In this document: in pieces, positions 17,598 through 30,498 of the stretch | How the letters are laid out: each line of letters starts with the position of its first letter | How positions within the stretch are numbered: the first letter of the stretch is position 1 | Origin: Janthinobacterium sp. BJB426 | GTDB lineage: Bacteria > Pseudomonadota > Gammaproteobacteria > Burkholderiales > Burkholderiaceae_D | Assembly (NCBI RefSeq): GCF_002735705.1 | Contig: NZ_PDZL01000011.1 | Location: 62,001-126,000, forward strand | Length of the DNA stretch: 64,000 nt | Direction of reading: 5' to 3' | Notes under the pieces: model-generated | What the model was told of the DNA's origin: nothing | Databases searched by the model: none | Seen by the model: the letters and a program-made list of their open reading frames with translations, nothing else | Position numbers and translations under genes: made by a program

Positions 17598-19460
17598 TTA
17601 ATTCATCAGTTCCTTGATGACTTTCACGGGTGCGCTGCCGTAGCTGAGGAATTGCTCGTGGAAATCTTTCAGCACGAACTTGTTGCCCAGCGCTTGCTTG
17701 CGCTGTTCGCGCAAGTCCATGATTTCGCTGTAGCCGCTGAAATAGCTGGTCAGTTGCACCGAACTCAGCTGCACGCGGCGCCATTTTTCCTTGGCTTCAC
17801 GCTGGGTCTGGAAAGCCTGGCGCGTCAGCAGGTCGAGCGCCTGCGCTTCCGTCATGCCCAGCACGTGCACGCTGTAGTCGAGGATGGTGTTGGTGACGCT
17901 GCGCAAATTCCACTTCGAGTACATCAGCCACATTTCCGGCGCGTTATTGCCATAGCCCGATTCGAGCATCATGCGCTCGCCATACACGGCCCAGCCTTCG
18001 ATCATGGCGCCATTGCCGAAGATGGACTTGACCAAGGACGGCGACTTGTTGGCGTAGACGAGCTGCGTGTAGTGGCCGGGAATGGCTTCGTGGATGTTCA
18101 GGATCTGCAAGATCCAGTGGTTGTATTCGCGCAAGCTGCTTTCCGCCTGTTCCGGCGTTTCGCCGTCGAGCGGCGTCACGTTGTAATAGGTGCGGTCCTG
18201 CGGACGGTACGGGCCGGGCGCTTCGATGCTGGCGCCGGCCACGCCACGCTGGTAGGCGGGCGTTTCACGCACGACCAGGGGCTTTTTCGGATCCATCGTC
18301 AGCAGGTTGTGGCTGGTCACCCATGCCTGCAGCTCGGGAATCTGGCGACGGATTTCCGGCACGAAATCGGCGGCCGCCACGTGGTTGCTGGAGAGCTTGT
18401 CAATCACCATGCCGATCTTCGCCGTGCGGTCCGCCGGCTTGGCCGTGGCGCCCATGGTTTTCGCCCACAGCTCGTCGGACAGGCTGTCCATGTGCTCAAG
18501 CAACTTTTCGCGCGCGGCCAGGGCCTTCTGGTACATCTGTTCGGCGCTCACGCTGGCCTGGATATCGTAGGCAAATTTCTGTTCGTACAGCTCCTTGCCG
18601 ATGCGGAAGGAGCGCGCGTTGCCGTTCTGCGCCAGCGCGGCATCCTGTTCCGTCAGCCAGGCCGCGTAGCCTTGCACGGCCGTGCGGGCCGCGGCGATGC
18701 GCGCGTTGTACAGCTGTTTTTCCGTCGGCGTCAGGATCGAGCCCTGTGCCGTCTTGTTCAAGTCATCGAGCACGCTGAGCACGCCTGCGCTCTGGGCGAT
18801 GGCCAGCTGCGTGTGTTCGCGCGTGGGATTGACGATGCTGGCGCGCGCGGCCGCATAGTATTGCGGCACGGTGGCGATGCGCTTGAGCAAGGTGCGCAGG
18901 CGCTGCGGCTGGGCCGCATATTCCGTGTTCAGGATGAAGTCGATGGAACCGGCCACGTTGTACTGGGCGGGATTCCATTCGAATTCGCGGAAGGTGGTCA
19001 GGTACCAGCGGTCCGATTGCAGTTTATTCGTCAGCAAGGCCAGGTCGGTACGTTGCTTGTCCGACATTTTGCTGGCATTCAGCTTGCCGAACTTTCCCAG
19101 CCATTCTTCGATGAAAGCCAGTTGCTTCTGGCGGCTGGCCGCGTCGGGAATGCTCAGGTTGGCGGCGCCATCGTACTTGCCGACGGAAATTGCGCTTTCC
19201 GGGTCCAGGCGCCACAGGGCCGTGAGGAACTGACCGCTGAGGTTATTCATGGAACGGTCGCTGCTGTTCTCGCTGGCGACGGCCGCGACCGTGGCTGCCG
19301 TGGCGGCGCTGACGACGGCCGCCTTCTTGGCGACGGTTTTTTTCTTGCTGCTGCTGGTGCTGGCCTTGCCGTTTTTCTGCGGCTTCTTGGCGGCGCTGGC
19401 CGGTGTCAGGGTAAACGCCATCATCAATGCGGCGAGCGCAACTTTATTTTTTATCAGCAT
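17598..19460 (-). CDS. DUF885 family secreted metallopeptidase-like protein
   Basis: Exported protein of 620 residues. A signal peptide covers 1-23 (cleavage near ASA-AK), followed by a Lys/Ser/Ala-rich linker of about 40 residues and the DUF885 domain (about 75-620). The hallmark HEAIPGHYTQ (near residue 450) is a zinc-peptidase-like motif that differs from classical HExxH by spacing. DUF885 proteins are commonly annotated as peptidases, but the substrate is unknown. The gene is followed by its own terminator and preceded by about 166 bp without a gene. Confidence 0.88.
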   Translation of the reverse strand: MLIKNKVALAALMMAFTLTPASAAKKPQKNGKASTSSSKKKTVAKKAAVVSAATAATVAAVASENSSDRSMNNLSGQFLTALWRLDPESAISVGKYDGAANLSIPDAASRQKQLAFIEEWLGKFGKLNASKMSDKQRTDLALLTNKLQSDRWYLTTFREFEWNPAQYNVAGSIDFILNTEYAAQPQRLRTLLKRIATVPQYYAAARASIVNPTREHTQLAIAQSAGVLSVLDDLNKTAQGSILTPTEKQLYNARIAAARTAVQGYAAWLTEQDAALAQNGNARSFRIGKELYEQKFAYDIQASVSAEQMYQKALAAREKLLEHMDSLSDELWAKTMGATAKPADRTAKIGMVIDKLSSNHVAAADFVPEIRRQIPELQAWVTSHNLLTMDPKKPLVVRETPAYQRGVAGASIEAPGPYRPQDRTYYNVTPLDGETPEQAESSLREYNHWILQILNIHEAIPGHYTQLVYANKSPSLVKSIFGNGAMIEGWAVYGERMMLESGYGNNAPEMWLMYSKWNLRSVTNTILDYSVHVLGMTEAQALDLLTRQAFQTQREAKEKWRRVQLSSVQLTSYFSGYSEIMDLREQRKQALGNKFVLKDFHEQFLSYGSAPVKVIKELMN

Positions 19461-19626
19461 AGTTTATCTCTTGAATATTTTGCCGTTTGTCCTCATCAGA
19501 AAATAATAAACTGATAATATAAGTAACAAACAACTATTGAAAGGTTGGCCTTGCTTGCCTGGGCGGCCCAAAGATTAGCATTAATTGCCGTCGCTGCGCA
19601 GTTTTTTGCGCCGGAAGCGCGCGACG

Positions 19627-20115
19627 CTAGACGACGATGGCGCTGCCGCGCAGCAGTTCCTGATGGTGCGCATTGATGGCCGCCACGGCATCCTTGCCGC
19701 GCGCCATGCCGGTGGCGTGGATTTCGATATCTTGCGTGTAGCGCTGGCTGACGCGCACCGTATAGGACTGGAACAGCCAGCTCCAGAAGTTCGTTTCATA
19801 GACGGCTTCATCCATGTCGCGCCATTTCACGCCCGTGAGTTTCTTTTTCCACGGCAAGATACCTGAGGCCAGCCACACGCCCGCCTCGTCGTAGTACAGT
19901 TGGTAGCTGCGTATCGTCAGCAGGCGGTAGCCGACGATCAGGGCCGAGCCGATCAGCACGACGAAGGCGGCGCGCGCGTTGTACTTGAAGGCCAGCGGCA
20001 GGGCGGCAAAAAACAGCAGCACGGCAATGAGGAAGGTGCTGACGTAGGCGGTCCAGGATTTGCCGCACAAAAAAGTGGCGCGCTGGCCGGCGCTGGTGGC
20101 GATATAGTCGGTCAT
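19627..20115 (-). CDS. Small membrane protein with PH-like C-terminal domain, function unknown
   Basis: Protein of 162 residues. Two adjacent membrane helices at about 24-65 (WTAYVSTFLIAVLLFFAALP and AAFVVLIGSALIVGYRLL) are followed by a beta-rich cytoplasmic domain (YYDEAGVWLASGILPWKKK to the C-terminus) resembling the bacterial PH-type domains of YdbS-like proteins; this is a fold guess. ATG 20115 is preferred over the upstream in-frame TTG at 20130. It lies 55 bases downstream of the SNF2 helicase and may be the third gene of that operon. Confidence 0.7.
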   Translation of the reverse strand: MTDYIATSAGQRATFLCGKSWTAYVSTFLIAVLLFFAALPLAFKYNARAAFVVLIGSALIVGYRLLTIRSYQLYYDEAGVWLASGILPWKKKLTGVKWRDMDEAVYETNFWSWLFQSYTVRVSQRYTQDIEIHATGMARGKDAVAAINAHHQELLRGSAIVV

Positions 20116-20170
20116 GGCGTGGGAGAGCAACAGGGAAAATGGATCATCGCATGGAACGCGGCTTCGCCGT

Positions 20171-24348
<4,178 letters not shown>

Positions 24349-24352
<4 letters not shown>

Positions 24353-26292
24353 GCGGGCAAATTGGCGATATGCACGGGCGGCTCGCCGGCCGCCACAGGC
24401 AGGCCGAACACGCGCTGGTAAAAATACAGTTCCGCGTCCAGGGTGCGCACGATGTTTTCCGCCTTGCGGAAGCCGTGGCCCTCGCCTTCGAGCGGGACAT
24501 ACGCGACGGGTACGCCGCGCGCCTGCAAGGCGTCGACCATCAGCTGCGACTGCTGTGGCGGCACGACCTTGTCGTCGAGGCCCTGGAAGAAGATCATCGG
24601 GCGCGACAGTTTATCCGTGTGGTGGATGGGCGAGCGCTCAAGGTACAGCGCCTCGGCTTGCGGCTGCGAAGCGATCAGGTAGTCCGTGTAGCGCGATTCG
24701 AACTTGTGCGAATCGTTGTCCAGGCCCTTCAGGTCGGACACGCCATAGTAACTGGCGCCCGCCTTGAAGACGTCGTGGAAGGTCAGCGCGCACAGGGTCG
24801 TCAGGCCGCCCGCGCTGCCGCCGCGGATGATCAGGCGTTCGGGGTCGGCCAGACTGTTGGCGGCCAGATAGCGCGCGCCGGCGATGCAGTCTTCCACGTC
24901 GACGATGCCCCATTGCCCGCGCAGCGCGTCGCGGTATTCGCGGCCGAAACCGCTGCTGCCGCCATAGTTGACGTCAAGCACGCCGATGCCGCGGCTGGTC
25001 CAGTACTGCGTCGCCAGCTTTAATGTATTGCTGGCCATGCTGGTGGGGCCGCCATGGCTGATGACGATGACGGGCGGCAAGGTTCCTGCCGGCGCCTGCA
25101 CGTCGCCATTGGTGGGCGCATAAAAGAAGGCGTACGCCGTGCGGCCATTGCTGCTAGGAAAACTCAAGCTGCGCGGCACGGACAGATAAGCGAGCGCGGG
25201 CAGCGCCGTGATCGACTGCGCCAGCACTTCCAGCTCATGGTTAGCCAAATCGATGCGCGCCAGTTCCAGCGCAATGGTGGGGCTGCCGCCCAGCAGTGCG
25301 ACGAAGCCGGGGCCCACGCGCAGTTCGCGGATTTCCTGGTAAGGGTGGGGAATCGGCTCGAGTTTGGCCGCCGCCACGTTCAATTGCGCCAGGTAGCTGA
25401 TGCCGGCCTGGATATACGTGCAGACGATCTCGTCGTCGGACAGAAAACCGTACATGCTGCCGCCGAAGGTCCAGTGCGGCGTGGCAAATTCCGCTTCCAT
25501 CGGGCACAGCGCCTCGATGTTGGCGCCGTGCAGGCGGTACAGATTCCACCAGCCGCTGCTGTCGGAAACGAAGTGCAGCAAGCCGTTCGGCGACCATTCC
25601 GGCTGGCAAATCGACTCGCGCGCGCCGCCGGCGATCAGGCGTGGCGAACCGAGGCTGCCATCCGCGTGCACGTCGGCCAGCCACAGTTCCGTGCCTTGCC
25701 ACGGCAGGCGCGGGTGGTCCCAGCTGATCCAGGCCAGCTGGCTGCCGTCCGGCGACAGGCGCGGCGCCGCATAAAAATCGTGGCCGCGCGCCAGCACCGT
25801 TTCGCGTCCGTCGAAGCCGACGGCGGCCAGGCAGTTTTCCGGAAGGGCATGACCTTCTTCCGGATGCTGCTCGCGCACGGCGATCAGGCGGGAGCGGGCC
25901 GTATCGACAACGAAGTCCGCATGGCGCGTGCTGCCGCCCGTGGTAAACGCTTCGGGTGCGTCGTCGCCGGCCACGCGGTACAGGCAGTTGTCGGCGAAAT
26001 GCGAGAAATACACGGTATCGCCGGCAACGGCATACGCGCCTCCGCCATACTCATGCACGCGGGTGCGCACATTGAAGGGCGCCGGCGTCAATTCATCGAC
26101 ACGCGCGCCGCGCTGGCGCAGCAGGGTGTTGCGGCCCGCCTCGCTGGCGCGCCCGGCCAGCCAGAACACGTCGGTCCCATCCGCACCGCCCAGGGCCAGC
26201 TGCGTCAGCGGCGAGGCGCCGGCGGCCACGATGGCCGCGCTGATCGGCGATGGCCAAATGCCATAAGGGGTGCTGGATGCGGTCGAGGTCAT
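24349..26292 (-). CDS. S9 family serine peptidase (prolyl oligopeptidase type)
   Basis: Peptidase of 647 residues with an N-terminal beta-propeller (about 1-390) and a C-terminal alpha/beta hydrolase. The nucleophile Ser is in RGGSAGGLTTL near 490, the Asp in GLDDKVVPP and the His in EGEGHGF. It resembles acylaminoacyl- or dipeptidyl-peptidases. No signal peptide is visible, so it is probably cytoplasmic. ATG 26292 is the start: GGAG lies five bases upstream, whereas the longer frame from 26364 lacks a site. It is the first gene of the minus-strand unit with the SNF2 helicase. Confidence 0.92.
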
Positions 26293-26433
26293 GCGGGCTC
26301 CGTATAGTGAGGGGATCAAGGGCCGCCAGGCAGGGTCAGGGCGCGCGGCGGCGTGCATCATCATAATGGAAGGGCAGGCACAACGAAAGTCATCGCTGTG
26401 CGCGGCAATTGCTGCAAAGCGGCACCGGAATCA

Positions 26434-26462
26434 ATGAAATGGCGGCGATTGGATGCGATAAT
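26434..26462 (+). promoter_or_regulatory. Candidate hemE promoter
   Basis: ATGAAA (26434-26439), a 17-bp spacer and GATAAT (26457-26462) form a plausible sigma-70 promoter; both hexamers match consensus moderately to well. It gives a short leader of about 20 bases before the hemE ATG at 26491. Confidence 0.45.
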
Positions 26463-26490
26463 ACCGCTTCTCCAAGCTCGATTGCCTTCC

Positions 26491-27576
26491 ATGCCACAAT
26501 TTGCTCCGCTCCAGAATGATACTTTCCTGCGCGCCCTGCTGCGCCAGCCGACCGAGCACACTCCCGTCTGGCTGATGCGCCAGGCGGGCCGCTACCTGCC
26601 CGAATACCGCGCCACGCGCGAGCGGGCCGGCTCCTTCCTGGGCCTGGCAAAGAATCCCGATTACGCGACCGAAGTGACCTTGCAGCCCCTGGAGCGTTTC
26701 CCGCTCGACGCGGCCATCCTGTTTTCCGACATCCTGACGGTGCCTGACGCCATGGGCCTGGGCCTGTATTTCGCCGATGGCGAAGGCCCGAAGTTCGAGC
26801 GCCCGCTACGCACGGAACAGGACGTGAAGGCCTTGCAAGTACCTGACCTGGCATCGCTCGACTATGTCTTCAAGGCTGTCACGCAAATCCGTACGGAACT
26901 CAATGGCCGCGTGCCGCTGATCGGTTTTTCCGGCAGCCCGTGGACCCTGGCGTGCTATATGGTGGAAGGCGGCGGCTCGAAAGAGTTCCATACCATCAAG
27001 AAGATGCTGTACAACCGCCCGGACCTGATGCACCACATCCTGGCGATCAACGCCACCTCCGTGGCGCAGTACTTGAATGCGCAAATCGATGCTGGCGCGC
27101 AAGCCGTGATGATTTTCGACTCCTGGGGCGGTGCGCTGGCCGATGGCGCCTACCAGGAATTCTCGCTGGCCTACATGCAGCAAGTGGTGGCGCAATTGAA
27201 ACGCGACAAGGATGGCGTCAAGATTCCCTCCATCGTGTTTACCAAGGGCGGCGGCCAATGGATCGAGCAGATCGCCGACATCGGCGCCGATGCCGTGGGT
27301 CTGGACTGGACCGTCAACCTGACGCGTGCGCGCCAGCTGGTGGGCCATAAAGTGGGCTTGCAGGGCAATCTCGACCCGGCCATCCTGTTCGCCAGCCCCG
27401 AGCAGATCCGCGCCGAAGTGGCGAAAGTGCTCAACGCCTTTGGCGCGCCCTCGGCCGGCGCGGGCCACGTATTCAACCTGGGCCATGGCATTTCCCAGTT
27501 CACGCCGCCGGAATCCGTGGAAGCCATGGTGGAAGCCGTGCACAGCATGAGCCGCGCCATGCGCAGCGGCCAGTAA
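26491..27576 (+). CDS. hemE: HemE, uroporphyrinogen decarboxylase
   Basis: Cytoplasmic TIM-barrel enzyme that decarboxylates uroporphyrinogen III to coproporphyrinogen III in heme synthesis. It has 361 residues. The signature [17 protein letters not shown] is at about 24-40 (with the substrate-binding Arg residues), and the second signature [17 protein letters not shown] is near 145. ATG 26491 gives the family N-terminus; the frame is open upstream to 26353, but that extension has no similarity. Two hairpins, the second an intrinsic terminator, follow the stop. Confidence 0.97.
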   Translation: MPQFAPLQNDTFLRALLRQPTEHTPVWLMRQAGRYLPEYRATRERAGSFLGLAKNPDYATEVTLQPLERFPLDAAILFSDILTVPDAMGLGLYFADGEGPKFERPLRTEQDVKALQVPDLASLDYVFKAVTQIRTELNGRVPLIGFSGSPWTLACYMVEGGGSKEFHTIKKMLYNRPDLMHHILAINATSVAQYLNAQIDAGAQAVMIFDSWGGALADGAYQEFSLAYMQQVVAQLKRDKDGVKIPSIVFTKGGGQWIEQIADIGADAVGLDWTVNLTRARQLVGHKVGLQGNLDPAILFASPEQIRAEVAKVLNAFGAPSAGAGHVFNLGHGISQFTPPESVEAMVEAVHSMSRAMRSGQ

Positions 27577-27605
27577 GTATCCGTTTTCCCCTGGCGCAGG
27601 GGCGG

Positions 27606-27641
27606 AAAAGGCAGGCTTTCCAGCGGAAGCCTGCCTTTTTC
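27606..27641 (+). terminator. Intrinsic terminator after hemE
   Basis: The stem AAGGCAGGCTT (27608-27618) with AAGCCTGCCTT (27627-27637) is followed by T residues to 27640. A smaller hairpin CCCCTG-GCG-CAGGGG lies just upstream at 27588-27602. Together they isolate hemE from the DnaA-box region. Confidence 0.9.
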
Positions 27642-27833
27642 TTTGCTGCGCCCCAGCAAGAAATACCGACTTATGCACAATTTTTTTTGCTGCGGAAATA
27701 AGAGGCAGTCGAAAAGCCATGCCCGGGGATGCTCTGCAAGTGCTTGATTATTAAGAAATAAAAAATACCTTGTCCGGCGGACTTTGTTGCTATTGATAAG
27801 GTTATTCTTTCGTTTGCCTGCCTTATTCCTTCA

Positions 27834-27855
27834 TTGTCCACAAAGTTATCAACAG
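27834..27855 (+). repeat. 22-bp direct repeat with two DnaA boxes, copy 1
   Basis: TTGTCCACA, three bases, then TTATCAACA and G. It differs from copy 2 (28245-28266) at one base only. The two boxes are in tandem, spaced 12 bp start to start. A perfect inverted box follows five bases later at 27860-27868. Confidence 0.9.
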
Positions 27856-27908
27856 ATTCTGTGGATAAAATTGAAAAGTATTTTGTTAACCGATACTTAG
27901 CGCCGATG

Positions 27909-27939
27909 TTCAGGTTTCACCTGAAGTGCATGTTGCACT
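27909..27939. repeat. Two abutting palindromes in the hemE-priA gap
   Basis: TTCAGGT-TTC-ACCTGAA (27909-27925) and AGTGCA-TGT-TGCACT (27925-27939) are both perfect inverted repeats with three-base centres and share one base. Such paired dyads usually bind dimeric regulators, but no known operator is recognised. Confidence 0.7.
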
Positions 27940-28244
27940 GCATGATAATTGAACAATGTTTCGCCGCTCAGTGCGTAAAAACGAACGCTTGCCCGGCAAT
28001 TGTCAACTTTGCCGCATGCCACCGGTATTTTTCCCGCTCGGGCGCCTCAAAATGGCGCTGATTTCTGTATAAATAAATTACAAATGGTTCAGTTATGCAC
28101 AGCGGCGGAAATGCCCCCCGGTTTTCCAGCCTCCCGGGCATCAATTTTTAAGCCTTTGATTTTAAATGGTTAATTTTTCTTGCGTGCCGCTCTTGACGGC
28201 GATCGAAATTTTCTATCCACATTTTTCTGAAAGTTAATTTTGCT

Positions 28245-28266
28245 TTGTCCACAAAGTTATCCACAG
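28245..28266 (+). repeat. 22-bp direct repeat with two DnaA boxes, copy 2
   Basis: TTGTCCACA, three bases, then the perfect box TTATCCACA and G. Same layout as copy 1, about 410 bp away, with one base difference. It lies about 150 bp upstream of the priA start. Confidence 0.9.
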
Positions 28267-28365
28267 AATTTTCTTCAGGCACGATGACACGCTGTCCTGC
28301 CTGCCGTTAGGCGTTTGAGGGATGAAACAAGTATCATGGCCCGCTGGCTTGATGCCTGACTTCCC

Positions 28366-28396
28366 GCGCGCCATTTACCCTGCGGCGCGCTTTTTT
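28366..28396 (+). terminator. Terminator-like hairpin in the priA leader
   Basis: The stem GCGCGCC (28366-28372) with GGCGCGC (28384-28390), an 11-base loop and six T immediately after have the form of an intrinsic terminator. It ends 21 bases before the priA ATG. It could stop transcripts leaving the DnaA-box region, or attenuate priA expression. If the priA reading frame really began at the upstream ATG 28322, the hairpin would be inside the coding region, which argues for the ATG at 28418. Confidence 0.6.
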
Positions 28397-28417
28397 ATTG
28401 AGATAGGCCCACCCCCC

Positions 28418-30484
28418 ATGTCGCAGTGCATTTTGACGTCGTGCATCCTGAAAATCGCGCTCGACACGCCCTTGAACGCCCTGTTCGACTACCGCTGGAA
28501 CGCGGCGGCGGTAGACGCGGACGCCGGCGCGGACGCTGCCGCGCCGTTGCCGCAAGTGGGGCAGCTGGCGCTGGTGCCGTTCGGCCGGCGCGAAGTGATG
28601 GGGCTGATCGTCGGCGTGTCCGACAGCACGGACGTGCCCGCCGCGAAACTGAAGGATGTGCTGGCCGTGCGCAGCCAGCTGGCGCCGTTGTCGGAACAAT
28701 GGCTGGCGCTGGCCGCCTTTGCCGCCGATTACTACCAGCGTCCGCTCGGTGAAGTGGCCTTGCCGGGTCTGCCGAAGAATTTGCGCGTGCTGACCACCGT
28801 GGCGCTCGACCGCGCCATCAAGAAGCTGGGCAAGCTGGCCGACGCGCATGACGGCACGCCGCTGAACATGCCGGCCCTGAATGCCGCCCAGCAAGAAGCG
28901 GCGGACGCCATCGGCGGCGCCCGGGGTTTCAAGCCGACCCTGCTGTATGGCGTGACGGGCAGCGGCAAGACGGAAGTGTATCTGCAAGCCTGCGCCCAGG
29001 TGCTGGCGCGCGAGGACGATGCGCAAATCCTGATCCTGGTGCCGGAAATCAACCTCACGCCCCAGCTGGAAGGCAATATCCGCGCGCGCTTTCCCGGCGT
29101 CATGCTGGCGACCCTGCACAGCAGCCTGTCCGAAGGCGAGCGCATGCTGCACTGGCTGGCCGCCCACCAGGGCCAGGCGCGCATCGTGCTCGGCACGCGA
29201 TTGGCCATCCTGGCGTCCTTGCCGAAATTGAAATTGATCGTCATCGACGAGGAACACGACCCGTCCTACAAGCAGCAGGAAGGCTTGCGCTATTCCGCGC
29301 GCGACCTGGCCGTGTGGCGCGCCTGGCAATTGCAGATTCCCATCGTGCTCGGTTCGGCGACGCCCTCGCTGGAAAGCTGGCACCACGCACAGACGGGGCG
29401 CTACCGCAAGCTGGAATTGCGCGAGCGGGCCGTCAAGAACGCGGTATTGCCGCGCGTCAAGATTTTGGACATGGAGCGCGACAAGCCGAAAGATGGCCTG
29501 ACTTCGCATCTGGTAGCCGCCTTGAAACTGCGCATGGAGCGCGGGGAGCAGTCGCTGCTGTTCCTGAACCGGCGCGGCTATTCCCCCGTGATCTGTTGCG
29601 AATCGTGCGGCTGGATCAGCAATTGCACGCGTTGCACCTCGTTCATGGTGCTGCACAAGCCCGAACACCGCTTGCGCTGCCACCATTGCAGCCTGGAACT
29701 GCGCATTCCCCGCCATTGCCCCACCTGCGGCAACGTCGACCTGCAGCCGCTGGGACGCGGCACGCAGCGGGTGGAAGAGGGCTTGCAGCAATTGTTTCCA
29801 GAGGCGCGCATTTTGCGCATCGATGCCGATTCCACGCGCAAGAAGGGCAGCGCACAGGAAGCGTTCGACACCGTGCACCGGGGCGAAGTCGATATTTTGA
29901 TCGGCACGCAGATGGTGGCCAAGGGGCACGATTTCAAAAAGCTGACCCTGGTCGGCATCCTGAATCCGGACACGGCCCTGTTTTCGCAGGATTACCGGGC
30001 CAGCGAACGCCTGTTCGCCCAGTTGATGCAGGTGGCGGGTCGTGCCGGGCGCGCCGCGCAGACGGAAGGGGGCAGCGTATCCGAGGTGCTGATCCAGACG
30101 CGCTATGCGCGCCATCCGCTGTACGACGCCGTCGTCAACCACGATTACGACCACTTCGCCACGACCTTGCTGGAAGAGCGGGCGCAGGCGGCGCTGCCGC
30201 CCTACCTGTTCCAGGCCCTGCTGCGCGCCGAGGCGCCCGAGCTGGCGACCGCCATCGAGTTCCTGCAGGCGGCGAAAGAGTGCATGGAACACCCGCAGGT
30301 GACCATCAATGACCCGATTCCCATGAGCATGACGCGCGTCTACAACGTGGACCGCGCCCAGCTGCTGCTGGAATCGCCCTCGCGGCCGGCCCTGCAGGCG
30401 TTTTTAAAAGAATGGCTGGCGGAACTGCGCGCCATGAAGTCACGCGTGAAATGGTCGCTGGAAGTCGACCCGCTGGATATTTGA
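28418..30484 (+). CDS. priA: PriA, primosomal replication-restart helicase
   Basis: 3'-5' superfamily 2 helicase that recognises stalled forks and reloads DnaB through PriB/DnaT or PriC. It has 688 residues from the ATG at 28418, near the usual length. The N-terminal DNA-binding domain is followed by Walker A GVTGSGKTEVY near 183, the DEEH box IDEEHDPSYKQ near 278, and the zinc-binding insert with eight Cys (CESCGWISNCTRC to CHHC and CPTCG) at about 390-445. The region upstream carries DnaA boxes and a terminator-like hairpin. It ends 14 bases from the convergent argP gene. Confidence 0.95.
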   Translation: MSQCILTSCILKIALDTPLNALFDYRWNAAAVDADAGADAAAPLPQVGQLALVPFGRREVMGLIVGVSDSTDVPAAKLKDVLAVRSQLAPLSEQWLALAAFAADYYQRPLGEVALPGLPKNLRVLTTVALDRAIKKLGKLADAHDGTPLNMPALNAAQQEAADAIGGARGFKPTLLYGVTGSGKTEVYLQACAQVLAREDDAQILILVPEINLTPQLEGNIRARFPGVMLATLHSSLSEGERMLHWLAAHQGQARIVLGTRLAILASLPKLKLIVIDEEHDPSYKQQEGLRYSARDLAVWRAWQLQIPIVLGSATPSLESWHHAQTGRYRKLELRERAVKNAVLPRVKILDMERDKPKDGLTSHLVAALKLRMERGEQSLLFLNRRGYSPVICCESCGWISNCTRCTSFMVLHKPEHRLRCHHCSLELRIPRHCPTCGNVDLQPLGRGTQRVEEGLQQLFPEARILRIDADSTRKKGSAQEAFDTVHRGEVDILIGTQMVAKGHDFKKLTLVGILNPDTALFSQDYRASERLFAQLMQVAGRAGRAAQTEGGSVSEVLIQTRYARHPLYDAVVNHDYDHFATTLLEERAQAALPPYLFQALLRAEAPELATAIEFLQAAKECMEHPQVTINDPIPMSMTRVYNVDRAQLLLESPSRPALQAFLKEWLAELRAMKSRVKWSLEVDPLDI

Positions 30485-30498
30485 ATTAATGCACTGAG

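Larger units (their letters stand above)
27671..28266. other. Origin-like intergenic region with a DnaA-box cluster
   Basis: This covers most of the 841-bp gene-free gap between hemE and priA. Perfect DnaA boxes (TTATNCACA) lie at 27671-27679, 28093-28101 and 28257-28265 on the plus strand and at 27860-27868 on the minus strand. One-mismatch boxes lie at 27834-27842, 27846-27854, 28213-28221 and 28245-28253. A perfect IHF consensus (minus strand) is at 28149-28161, inside an AT-rich stretch (28141-28180). Two palindromes abut at 27909-27939. The content is clearly more AT-rich than the flanks. This could be oriC, a DnaA-titrating or reactivating locus, or a DnaA-controlled promoter region for priA; dnaA itself is not in the window. 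Confidence 0.65.

Noticed and set aside
27834..28061. 75-codon open frame in the hemE-priA gap starting with TTG
   Set aside because: Its start lies in the DnaA repeat, there is no ribosome-binding site, and the sequence is Cys/His-rich without a known family.
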